This document shows positions 1-5,560 of a DNA stretch of 6,579 bases, one piece after another. The position numbers were made by a program, and so were the translations under genes. The notes below the pieces were generated by a model, which was not told where the DNA came from, ran no database searches, and was given only the letters and a program-made list of their open reading frames with translations. Origin of the DNA: Chloroflexota bacterium (GTDB lineage: Bacteria; Chloroflexota; Limnocylindria; Limnocylindrales; CSP1-4); NCBI GenBank assembly GCA_021790375.1, contig JAJYEB010000070.1, positions 1 through 6,579 of the forward strand, given 5' to 3'. Within the stretch, counting starts at the first letter, position 1, and each line of letters starts with the position of its first letter.

Positions 1-1
1 C

Positions 2-289
2 GAGGGCCGGGTGGACGCGCAGACCGCCTTCGGCAAGACGGCGTTCGGGGTGGCGCGGCGGGCACGCGAGGCCGGTGTGCCGTGCGTGGTCATCGGCGGG
101 AGCGTCGATCCGGACGGGCTCGCGACCTTCGAGACGACGGGAGCCGTGGTGCTGCCGGCCTGCGAGGACCACCGCGGCCTCGAGGCGGCCATGGCCGCCG
201 GCTCGGCGCCGATCGAGCGCGCGGCCGGGCGCGCGGCCCGGCTCGTGTCGCTGGGCGCGACGCTCGGCGGCCGGCCGACCCGGGCGTGA
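2..289 (+). CDS. glxK: Glycerate kinase, C-terminal end (partial)
   Basis: This is the 3' end of a gene that enters from the left edge; 95 codons are visible and the stop is TGA at 287-289. The first residues read EGRVDAQTAFGKTAFGVARR, followed by AREAGVPCVVIGGSV. This matches the conserved C-terminal block of the GlxK/GarK glycerate kinase family (EGR-x-D-x-QT-x2-GK-x3-GVA, then a VP-h-h-h-x-GS strand). Family enzymes phosphorylate glycerate with ATP in the cytosol, linking glyoxylate or hydroxypyruvate breakdown to glycolysis. Which hydroxyl is phosphorylated cannot be told from this fragment. The family is usually about 370-400 residues, so roughly three quarters of the protein lies outside the window. 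Its stop overlaps the GTG start of the endonuclease III gene by 4 bases (GTGA), so the two are probably translationally coupled. Confidence 0.9.
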   Translation, partial: EGRVDAQTAFGKTAFGVARRAREAGVPCVVIGGSVDPDGLATFETTGAVVLPACEDHRGLEAAMAAGSAPIERAAGRAARLVSLGATLGGRPTRA

Positions 290-984
290 CGACGCCCTCC
301 GCGGCCCCTGAGCTCGAGCGCGAGCGTCCCGGGCTCGTCTCGTTCGTGCTGGCGGCGCTCCGCGAGCTGTACGGCCTCCCAGAGTGGCAACCGCGCCGTC
401 CGCCGACCGACGAGCTGGTCCTCACGATCCTCTCGCAGCACACCAGCGACCTCAACGCCGAGCGCGCCTTCGACGAGCTCGCCAGGCGGTACCCGGACTG
501 GGATGCCGTGGTGCGCGCGCCGGTCGAGTCGGTCGCGTCGGCGATCGTCTCGGGCGGCCTGGCACAGCAGAAGGCGCCTCGCATCCAGGGGGTGCTGCGC
601 CGGATCCACGAGGAACGCGGCGACTACGCGCTCGACTTCCTGGGCACGATGGAGCCGCGGGCCGCGCGCGACTGGCTGGTACGCCTCGACGGAGTGGGGC
701 CCAAGACCGCCTCGGTGGTGCTGCTGTTCTGCTTCGGGCTGCCGCTCATGCCGGTCGACACGCACGTCCACCGGGTCACCACGCGAATCGGGCTCATCCC
801 GGTGGGCGCGCCCGCGGACCGCGCCCACGACCTCGCGCTCGACGTCTTCCCGCGCGACCGGATGTACGAGGCGCACGTGAACCTCATCACGCACGGGCGG
901 CGAACCTGCTCCGCCAGGAACCCGGCCTGCGGGCGCTGCCCGGTCGCGCCCCGATGCCGGTACGTCGACCCCGGAGCGCCATGA
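286..984 (+). CDS. nth: Endonuclease III (HhH-GPD DNA glycosylase/AP lyase)
   Basis: The 232-residue product is a base-excision repair glycosylase/AP lyase that removes oxidised pyrimidines and nicks the abasic site. The helix-hairpin-helix reads LDGVGPKTASVVLL (about residues 134-147). It carries the catalytic Lys140, and the GPD-loop Asp158 lies in VDTHVHRV. Cysteines 208, 215, 218 and 224 fit the family's C-x6-C-x2-C-x5-C 4Fe-4S loop exactly. An N-terminal ILSQHTSD block (residues 48-55) replaces the LSAQATD of E. coli Nth, a variation common in high-GC and thermophile relatives. Length is close to the usual 210-230 residues. The GTG at 286 is chosen because it forms a GTGA overlap with the glycerate kinase stop and puts the conserved domain about 15 residues in. 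In-frame upstream codons give an Arg-rich non-conserved extension. The protein looks intact and functional. Confidence 0.95.
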   Translation: MTTPSAAPELERERPGLVSFVLAALRELYGLPEWQPRRPPTDELVLTILSQHTSDLNAERAFDELARRYPDWDAVVRAPVESVASAIVSGGLAQQKAPRIQGVLRRIHEERGDYALDFLGTMEPRAARDWLVRLDGVGPKTASVVLLFCFGLPLMPVDTHVHRVTTRIGLIPVGAPADRAHDLALDVFPRDRMYEAHVNLITHGRRTCSARNPACGRCPVAPRCRYVDPGAP

Positions 985-994
985 CCGGACGTCG

Positions 995-1030
995 TTGCCG
1001 GTCCGTCCCGGGTGGTGCATACTTGCCGCG
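995..1030 (+). promoter_or_regulatory. Predicted promoter for AbrB/PIN pair, leaderless arrangement
   Basis: A -35-like TTGCCG (995-1000) and a -10-like CATACT (1018-1023) are separated by exactly 17 bases. Each matches the sigma-70 consensus at 4 of 6 positions. The expected transcription start, about 7 bases after the -10, falls on the GTG at 1030, which begins the conserved part of the AbrB protein. No Shine-Dalgarno sequence precedes that GTG. Together these suggest a leaderless mRNA, common in high-GC Gram-positive-type bacteria. The element lies in the 45-base gap after the endonuclease gene, which would separate this module from the operon before it. No experimental support is available here. 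Confidence 0.5.
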
Positions 1031-1362
1031 TGGAGTACGGAAGTGGCGTGCTGGTAGGCGAACGTGGCCAGATCACGATCGAGAAGCCCATCCGTGAGCG
1101 GTTGGGCGTCCGGCCGCGCGACGTGGCCGTCCAGACGATCGAGAACGGTCGGCTGGTGGTGACGTTCGTGCCGGGGCCGCATCGCCGGTCGCTGCTTGGC
1201 GCACTCGCCGGGGCGTATGCGCCCGTCGGGCCGGCGCCGGTTGCCGTCCCGCCGGCCAGCGAGGACGAGGCCGTGGCCCGAGGCGTTGCCGAGGACGAGC
1301 CAGCCTCGGCGCGCCGGCCCCAACCGGCACCGGCGCCCGGCGAGGATGCCGCTCCCCGATGA
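1030..1362 (+). CDS. AbrB/SpoVT-type antitoxin-like DNA-binding protein with long disordered tail
   Basis: The 110-residue product starts MEYGSGVLVGERGQITIEKP and contains the swapped-hairpin AbrB motif at about residues 6-49 (GERGQITI, IRERLGVRPRD, then a VxxxxENGRLVVTFVP strand). Such proteins dimerise, bind their own promoter and neutralise a partner toxin. HRRSLLGALAG (51-61) follows and is the likely toxin-contacting segment. Residues 62-110 are Pro/Ala/Glu-rich, with no predicted fold, longer than in typical 70-90 residue relatives. The start is placed at GTG 1030 because the promoter spacing points there; GTG 1012 in frame would add six residues but overlaps the predicted -10. The stop overlaps the ATG of the PIN gene (ATGA), the usual antitoxin-toxin layout. 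Autoregulation is likely by family precedent. The fold is clear; a true antitoxin role is inferred from the neighbour. Confidence 0.85.
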   Translation: MEYGSGVLVGERGQITIEKPIRERLGVRPRDVAVQTIENGRLVVTFVPGPHRRSLLGALAGAYAPVGPAPVAVPPASEDEAVARGVAEDEPASARRPQPAPAPGEDAAPR

Positions 1363-1799
1363 CCCCGAGGCGCATCCGGGAGGTGCCCGCGGGCACCGCG
1401 TACGTCGACACCAACGTGGTCGTCCGGTACCTCGTCGGCGACGATCCGGCGCGTGCGGCGGCGGCAGCAGCAGTGATCGACACCGACCGGCCACTGACCC
1501 TGTCGATCCTGTCGGTACTGGAGACTGCCCACGTCCTGCGCGTCTCCTACGGACGGAACCGGGCGGACATCGCTCACGCGCTGGTGGACCTGCTGGCGCG
1601 CGAGAACATCACGGTGCCCGAGATCCCGACGGAGAGCGTCATGTTTGCCCTGAGTCGGTGGCGGGACGGTGAGATCGAGTCGGTCGGTGACGCGCTGATT
1701 GCCGCGAGCATGCTGGCGTCGGTCGCCCCCGAGATCTACTCGTTCGACGCGACCTTCCCCGCGCTGGGGTGGCAGGTAACCGAGCCCGGGGCGCCGTAG
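1359..1799 (+). CDS. PIN-domain ribonuclease, VapC-like toxin
   Basis: The 146-residue product has the PIN-domain acidic set in the right order. Asp17 lies in AYVDTNVVVRYL, Glu55 in VLETAHVLR, Asp111 in SVGDALIAA and Asp130 in SFDATF. These residues bind Mg2+ or Mn2+ in VapC-type endoribonucleases, which cut tRNA, rRNA or mRNA in the cytosol and arrest growth when the antitoxin is lost. Length fits the family (about 125-150). The ATG at 1359 overlaps the stop of the AbrB-type gene and is preferred over the GTG at 1383. Either start keeps the catalytic Asp, although the first 10 residues look non-conserved. No key residue is missing, so the protein is probably active. The RNA target cannot be predicted. 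A housekeeping nuclease role is possible but less likely given the partner gene. Confidence 0.9.
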   Translation: MTPRRIREVPAGTAYVDTNVVVRYLVGDDPARAAAAAAVIDTDRPLTLSILSVLETAHVLRVSYGRNRADIAHALVDLLARENITVPEIPTESVMFALSRWRDGEIESVGDALIAASMLASVAPEIYSFDATFPALGWQVTEPGAP

Positions 1800-1900
1800 C
1801 ACGTCGCCCCACGATATGCGCGCGCCCACGCGGCGACCGCGCACTCGCACGTGCAGCACGATTTCGGGGTGACCGCGATCCGCGTGGCCGCACCCCAGAC

Positions 1901-1905
1901 AGGAG
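1901..1905 (+). promoter_or_regulatory. Ribosome binding site deciding the DUF885 gene start
   Basis: AGGAG lies 8 bases before the ATG at 1914. It is the clearest Shine-Dalgarno sequence in the window. It favours ATG 1914 over the in-frame GTG at 1851, which would add 21 residues of no recognisable family character and has no such site. Confidence 0.75.
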
Positions 1906-1913
1906 CGTGCCTC

Positions 1914-3569
1914 ATGACCTTCGAGTCCCTCGTCGCGGAGTTCCTCGATCGCGAGTACGAGCTCTCGCCCGTGCGTGCCAGCCAGCTCGGGTTGACGGAG
2001 TTCGACGGCCGGCTCGACGACCTGTCGGCCGACGCGTTCCGCGCCCGCGACCGCGACGCCGCGAGCTGGCTCGACCGGTTCGACGCCATGGACGGCGCCG
2101 AGCTCACGCCGGACGAGCAGATCGACCGCGACCTCGTGCGCTCGGTCCTGCGGGGCCGGCTGATCATGGCCGACTGGGAAGACTGGCGACGCGATCCGGC
2201 GACCTACACCAACACGAGCCTGGACGGCGTCTTCACCCTGTTCCTCCACCGGTTGCGGCCCGAGGCGGAGTTGGTCGAGGCCGCGGTGAGCCGGATGCGG
2301 GAGATCCCCCGGGTCCTGTCCGAGGGCGCCGCGAACCTGGACCCGGCGATGGCCCATCCGTTGATCCTGCGACGCGGGGCGGCCGCGGCCCGGGGCGGCG
2401 CACGATACCTGCGCGAGCTGCTCGCGACCGACGTGGCGGCGGGGCCCGGACGTGACCGGCTTTCCTCCGCCGGGTCCGACTCCGCGATCGCAATGGACGC
2501 CTGGGCGGCCCACCTGGAGCGGATGGCCGGCGAGGCCACGGGCACCTGGCAGCTCGGGGAGGACCGCTACACGCGGCTCCTGCGCGAGAAGGAACAACTC
2601 GACGTCGACGCGCGCGGGCTGCGCGAGCGGGGCCGCGCCGAGTACGACCGGCTGGCGGCGGAGATGGCGGAGGTCGCGCGGCGGGCGCGCGGCACGGACG
2701 ACTGGGCGTCGCTGCTCGAGGAGGCCGCCAGGGACCACCCGCTCACCGAGGACGCGATGCGCGACGGGTATGCGCACTGGACCGCCCGGGCCCGCGCGTT
2801 CCTGGCGGAGACGGGCCTGGTCACCCTGCCGCCGGACGAGCGGTGCCTGGTCGAGCCGTCGCCGGTCTTCCGGCGGCCCACGCTGGGCGTCGCCTCCTAC
2901 AGTGCCCCGCCCGCCTTCTCGGATTCCTGGACCGGGCACTTCTTCGTCCCGTTCGCGCCCGACGGCACGCCGGACGCGGAGATCCAGCAGCGACTGGAGG
3001 CCAACAGCTGGGGCGACATCCCCACCACGTCGGTGCACGAGGCGTACCCCGGCCACCACTGGCACCTGGTGATGCGCAAGCGCAACCCGAGCCCGGTCCG
3101 GCGCGTGTTCGGCACGCCGTACTTCAACGAGGGCTGGGCCCTGTATGCGGAGCGCGTGATGCGGGAGCGCGGCTTCTTCACGGACCCCGTCCAGGAGCTG
3201 TTCCACCTGAGGGCGACCCTGTTCCGCGCGGCCCGCATCGTCGTGGACACCAGCATCCACCTCGGCGAGATGACCTACGAGGAGGCCGTCGACTTCATGC
3301 GGACGAAGGCCGGCCTGCCCGAGCCGACCGCGAAGGCGGAGGTCGGGCGCTACTGCGCCTGGCCCACGCAGGCCTCCGCCTACCTCACGGGCTGCCTGGA
3401 GATCCTGCGGATCCGGCGCGACTGGCTCGATGCGCACGGGTTCGTCGGTGTCGCCCCGGCCCACGTGCCGGTTGCGGCGATCCGTGAGTTCCACGACACG
3501 CTCACCGGGAGCGGCTCGCTCCCGCTGGGGCTGGCGGAACGGGTGATGACCGGCGCGCCTCGCGTCTGA
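1914..3569 (+). CDS. DUF885-family putative metallopeptidase
   Basis: The 551-residue product belongs to the DUF885 family by its C-terminal half. TSVHEAYPGHHWHLV carries the family HE-x3-GHH signature (His375, Glu376, His381, His382). NEGWALYAERVM follows 30 residues on (Glu406), and the characteristic EVGRYCAWPTQASAYLTGCLEIL lies near the end. The His-Glu pair with a downstream Glu resembles zinc ligands of gluzincin metallopeptidases, so a peptidase role is plausible; the metal and substrate are not shown by sequence. The N-terminal half is mainly helical and acidic, starting FESLVAEFLDREYELSPVRASQLGL, also typical of the family. No signal peptide or membrane segment is visible, so it is probably cytoplasmic. 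Length is normal (about 550-600). It stands alone: 114 bases separate it from the PIN gene, and 387 bases follow. I found no convincing promoter in the upstream gap. Confidence 0.88.
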   Translation: MTFESLVAEFLDREYELSPVRASQLGLTEFDGRLDDLSADAFRARDRDAASWLDRFDAMDGAELTPDEQIDRDLVRSVLRGRLIMADWEDWRRDPATYTNTSLDGVFTLFLHRLRPEAELVEAAVSRMREIPRVLSEGAANLDPAMAHPLILRRGAAAARGGARYLRELLATDVAAGPGRDRLSSAGSDSAIAMDAWAAHLERMAGEATGTWQLGEDRYTRLLREKEQLDVDARGLRERGRAEYDRLAAEMAEVARRARGTDDWASLLEEAARDHPLTEDAMRDGYAHWTARARAFLAETGLVTLPPDERCLVEPSPVFRRPTLGVASYSAPPAFSDSWTGHFFVPFAPDGTPDAEIQQRLEANSWGDIPTTSVHEAYPGHHWHLVMRKRNPSPVRRVFGTPYFNEGWALYAERVMRERGFFTDPVQELFHLRATLFRAARIVVDTSIHLGEMTYEEAVDFMRTKAGLPEPTAKAEVGRYCAWPTQASAYLTGCLEILRIRRDWLDAHGFVGVAPAHVPVAAIREFHDTLTGSGSLPLGLAERVMTGAPRV

Positions 3570-3663
3570 CGACTGGGGCGCGGCCGGGGTATCGTCCGGG
3601 CGGCCGCGACGCGGGTGCCGCCCGGGCCGCGCGGATTTCGCCGAAGTGCAAGGCGAAACGCAA

Positions 3664-3684
3664 GGGCCGGGCCCGACCCGGCCC
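3664..3684 (+). terminator. Possible terminator hairpin after the DUF885 gene
   Basis: A perfect 8-bp all-GC stem (GGGCCGGG / CCCGGCCC) encloses a 5-base loop (CCCGA), about 95 bases after the DUF885 stop. No T-run follows, so it is not a classical intrinsic terminator. In GC-rich bacteria such U-less stems sometimes sit at gene ends, but it could equally be part of a leader RNA for the next operon. Confidence 0.3.
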
Positions 3685-3711
3685 GAATCCGTGCGAATCG
3701 GGCGGTAGACT
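3684..3711 (+). promoter_or_regulatory. Direct repeat beside a -10-like hexamer, possible activator-dependent promoter
   Basis: CGAATC occurs at 3684-3689 and again at 3694-3699, a 10-bp period. TAGACT, a good -10 match, lies at 3706-3711. No -35-like hexamer sits 16-18 bases upstream of it; that place is taken by the repeat. OmpR-family regulators commonly bind direct half-sites with about 10-11 bp period next to a -10, so this could be a target of the downstream response regulator. The repeat is short and the case is weak. Confidence 0.25.
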
Positions 3712-3769
3712 CGATGGCGCCGGCGTCGCCGATGCCTGTCCCGTGCCGACGCCGGTATTTTGCTGCCCG

Positions 3770-3820
3770 GAAGGCCGGGCCCGTCAGAAGGCCAGGCCCG
3801 TCAGAAGGCCAGGCCCGTCA
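3770..3820. repeat. Three tandem 17-bp repeats
   Basis: Three adjoining copies of a 17-bp unit (GAAGGCCAGGCCCGTCA) occupy 3770-3786, 3787-3803 and 3804-3820. Copies 2 and 3 are identical; copy 1 differs by one base (G for A at the ninth position). Each unit contains GGCC-N-GGCC. The array is bordered by short perfect hairpins: 3765-3770 with 3775-3780 (loop AAGG) and 3813-3818 with 3822-3827 (loop CAG). It lies 64 bases before the -35 of the lipoprotein promoter. It could be a protein-binding array, a leader RNA element or a simple slippage product. Confidence 0.9.
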
Positions 3821-3883
3821 GACGGGCGGCGCGTCGAGGCGGCGGCGAATTCTGCGCGCGCTCCCGGCAGGACTATCGGGGTA

Positions 3884-3911
3884 TTGCCGGACCCTCCGCC
3901 ACTGGTACGAT
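3884..3911 (+). promoter_or_regulatory. Predicted promoter of the lipoprotein-regulator-sensor operon
   Basis: TTGCCG (3884-3889) and TACGAT (3906-3911) are 16 bases apart. The -10 matches the consensus at 4 of 6 positions and the -35 hexamer is identical to the one predicted before the AbrB gene. Transcription would begin near 3918, giving a leader of about 39 bases before the ATG at 3957. Confidence 0.5.
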
Positions 3912-3956
3912 CGCATGGCGACGAGACGGCAACGTCGCAGCAGACAGATGGCATAG

Positions 3957-4841
3957 ATGCACTACTGGCCCTTCCGGGCGACGCGTCTGATCTCGCTCGC
4001 GGCGATCGCGGTGGCACTCACGGCCTGCTCGACCTCCGCGGCCGGAACCGGCGCGCCCACAGGGCTGCCCGACGGGATCCCGGTACCGGCTGACGCGGCG
4101 GTCGTGGTGGGCCAGGGCGGTGGCTATGACGCGGGGGCGACCCTCTACGCCTTCAGCTCCGACCTGGGCCCGGCCGCGGCCCTTGGCGGCTACGAGGCAC
4201 AGCTCACCACGGCGGGCTATGCACGGGTCGGGAGCAGCGGACCCTGGCAGCTCTACCGCTTGGGCGCGACCCTGGTGGCCGTCCGGGCCGGGCAGAGTGG
4301 CCCGCCCACGGATCTCCTGGTGCGCGTGACGACAACCCGGGCGACCGCCTCTCCCGCGGGCGGCGGCGCACGGGCCGGTGGGTCCGGCGGCGCCTCGAAC
4401 AGCACCGCGAGCGGAGACGGCACCGGCAGTGGGGCCGCCGCGGGCACCTCCAGCGCCAACGGCAACCCGGCCAGCAACGCCGGCGGCAACCCCGTCGCGG
4501 GCGCCAACGGGGCGGCCAACGGCAACCCGGCCAGCAACGCCGGAGGCAACCCCGTCGCGGGCGCCAACGGGGCGGCCAACGGCAACCCGGCCAGCAACGC
4601 CGGAGGCAACCCCGTCCCGGGCGCCAACGGGGCGGCCAACGGCAACCCTGCCAGCAACGCCGGCGGCAACCCCGTCCCGGGCGCCAACGGGGCGGCCAAC
4701 GGCAACCCTGCCAGCAACGCCGGCGGCAACCCCGCGACCCCGGTCCCCCAGCCCCCGCCGCCCAACGGCCAGCCTGCGGTCCCGCCCGGACAGGTCGGTC
4801 GGACGCCTCCGCCGGGCGCGGCGAAGACGCCCAAGCCGTGA
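3957..4841 (+). CDS. Repeat-containing lipoprotein of unknown function
   Basis: The 294-residue product begins with a lipoprotein signal peptide: basic start (MHYWPFRATR), hydrophobic LISLAAIAVA, and lipobox LTAC with Cys24 followed by Ser. It should be lipidated and held on the outer face of the cytoplasmic membrane. Residues about 39-127 look like a small mixed alpha/beta domain, with strands around GATLYAFSSDL and WQLYRLGATLVAVR. I cannot assign it to a named family. Residues 131-166 are Gly/Ser/Ala-rich. Residues 167-259 are a 20-residue repeat in 4.7 copies (unit ANGNPASNAGGNPV then A/P and GANGA). Residues 260-294 are Pro-rich with a basic end, as in cell-wall-spanning stalks. The start is fixed by an in-frame TAG directly before the ATG. 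No strong ribosome binding site is seen. The gene lies 7 bases before the response regulator, suggesting a shared transcript and signalling role. Confidence 0.85.
   Translation: MHYWPFRATRLISLAAIAVALTACSTSAAGTGAPTGLPDGIPVPADAAVVVGQGGGYDAGATLYAFSSDLGPAAALGGYEAQLTTAGYARVGSSGPWQLYRLGATLVAVRAGQSGPPTDLLVRVTTTRATASPAGGGARAGGSGGASNSTASGDGTGSGAAAGTSSANGNPASNAGGNPVAGANGAANGNPASNAGGNPVAGANGAANGNPASNAGGNPVPGANGAANGNPASNAGGNPVPGANGAANGNPASNAGGNPATPVPQPPPPNGQPAVPPGQVGRTPPPGAAKTPKP
4455..4734. repeat. 60-bp tandem repeat array inside the lipoprotein gene (4.7 copies)
   Basis: Full copies lie at 4455-4514, 4515-4574, 4575-4634 and 4635-4694, with a 40-base partial copy at 4695-4734. The copies are identical except at three positions within the unit. 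These are the third base of a Pro codon (4469, 4529, 4589 = G; 4649, 4709 = T), the third base of a Gly codon (4484 C, 4544 A, 4604 A, 4664 C, 4724 C), and the first base of an Ala/Pro codon (4497, 4557 = G; 4617, 4677 = C). The unit length is a multiple of three, so changes in copy number keep the frame. The near-identity implies recent expansion or homogenisation. Confidence 0.97.
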
Positions 4842-4848
4842 CCCGCAG

Positions 4849-5550
4849 ATGGTGAGCGACCAGATCCGTCGCGTCCTGCTGATCGACGACGACGTGCGCC
4901 TGCTCGCCCAGCTGACCGATCGATTGGAGCGCGACGGCTTCGAGGTCCAGCCCGCGAGGTCCGGCGCCGAGGCCATCTCGCGCTTCACCGCGTTCCTGCC
5001 CGACATCGTGATCCTCGACCTGATGATGCCCGGTATGGACGGCGAGGAGACGGCGGAGCGGCTGCTCCGCCTGGGGGACGTGCCCATCATCGTGCTCTCT
5101 GCGATCACCGCAGGCGAGAGCAAGGTCAGGTTCATCGAGCGGTATGCCGAGGACTACGTCACCAAGCCGTTCGATTACGCCGAGCTGCGCGCCCGCATCA
5201 AGCGCGTGTCGCATCGGCTCGGCGAGCGCGTGCGCGAGCGGGAGTTGCGGCTGGGGCCGGAGCTCACGCTGGTCCTGCAGCGACGCGAGGCCTGGGTCTC
5301 GGGCCGACGAGTTTCGCTCAGCCCGATCGAGGTCCGGCTGCTGGGTGCGCTGTCGCGGGACATGGGGCGGGCGGTGCGGACCGAGCAGCTCGTGGCCCGC
5401 GGCTGGAGCGAGGTCGACGCGGCCGACGAATCGTTCGTGTGGGTCTCGGTCCGCCGGCTTCGGCAGAAGATCGAGCCGGACCCAGACCATCCGCGCTACC
5501 TGCTGACCGAACGCGGGGTCGGCTACCGGCTGGTGCCGGCCGCGACCTGA
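4849..5550 (+). CDS. OmpR/PhoB-family response regulator
   Basis: The 233-residue product is a two-domain transcription factor. The receiver domain (about 8-118) has the acidic pair Asp13/Asp14 in LLIDDD, the phospho-acceptor Asp57 in VILDLMMPGMDG, Ser84 in IVLSA and Lys106 in VTKPF. All the residues needed for phosphorylation and switching are present. The C-terminal winged helix (about 135-230) includes VSLSPIEVRLLGAL, the recognition-helix region FVWVSVRRLRQKIEPDP and the final ERGVGYRLV hairpin. ATG 4849 gives MVSDQIRRV directly before the first strand; GTG 4852 is a possible alternative. The same frame stays open upstream to 4330 through the lipoprotein repeats, but that stretch is a shadow. 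The gene follows the lipoprotein by 7 bases and precedes the sensor by 10, so it is probably cotranscribed and phosphorylated by that sensor. Its targets are unknown. Confidence 0.95.
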   Translation: MVSDQIRRVLLIDDDVRLLAQLTDRLERDGFEVQPARSGAEAISRFTAFLPDIVILDLMMPGMDGEETAERLLRLGDVPIIVLSAITAGESKVRFIERYAEDYVTKPFDYAELRARIKRVSHRLGERVRERELRLGPELTLVLQRREAWVSGRRVSLSPIEVRLLGALSRDMGRAVRTEQLVARGWSEVDAADESFVWVSVRRLRQKIEPDPDHPRYLLTERGVGYRLVPAAT

Positions 5551-5560
5551 CCGGCGGCCC

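Larger units (their letters stand above)
3570..3956. other. Structured intergenic region without a convincing gene
   Basis: This 387-base gap precedes the lipoprotein-regulator-sensor operon. Open frames cross it but show no family motif, and their Arg/Pro/Ala make-up is what GC-rich noncoding DNA gives. It holds perfect inverted repeats at 3579-3586/3601-3608, 3636-3642/3652-3658, 3664-3671/3677-3684, 3720-3728/3747-3755, 3765-3770/3775-3780 and 3813-3818/3822-3827. It also holds a 10-bp-period direct repeat (3684-3699) beside a -10-like TAGACT, three tandem 17-bp repeats, and a promoter at 3884-3911. The density of short stems suggests a structured leader RNA or regulatory DNA, though GC-rich DNA produces some stems by chance. 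I recognise no known riboswitch. Confidence 0.6.

Noticed and set aside
1826..1887. Inverted repeat CCACGCGG / CCGCGTGG and palindrome GCACGTGC (1847-1854) before the DUF885 gene
   Set aside because: The 8-bp arms are 46 bases apart and GC-rich, and no promoter accompanies them. Chance is a sufficient explanation.
624..3494. A 956-codon open frame on the - strand
   Set aside because: It lies opposite four well-supported + strand genes, shows no family motif and is Arg/Gly/Ala/Pro-rich throughout. Long antisense frames are expected in DNA this GC-rich.
3636..3731. Fragments resembling a c-di-GMP-I riboswitch (GAAACGCAAGGGCC, then GGTAG and GCCGATG)
   Set aside because: The conserved GCAAACC and CGCAAAGC blocks are not intact and the loop after the first stem is not a GNRA tetraloop. 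An Infernal hit to RF01051 would overturn this.
3770..3820. CRISPR array
   Set aside because: The 17-bp units adjoin directly with no spacers, and no cas genes are present.
3714..3956. An 80-codon frame ending at the TAG next to the lipoprotein ATG, and a 13-codon version starting at 3915
   Set aside because: No ribosome binding site or family motif is present and the content is Arg-rich. The 3915 ATG is only 3 bases after the predicted -10, so it would probably not be in the transcript.
4378..4848. N-terminal extension of the response regulator through the repeats
   Set aside because: The extension is a low-complexity Pro/Thr/Arg shadow of the lipoprotein. ATG 4849 lies directly before the first receiver strand, as in the family.
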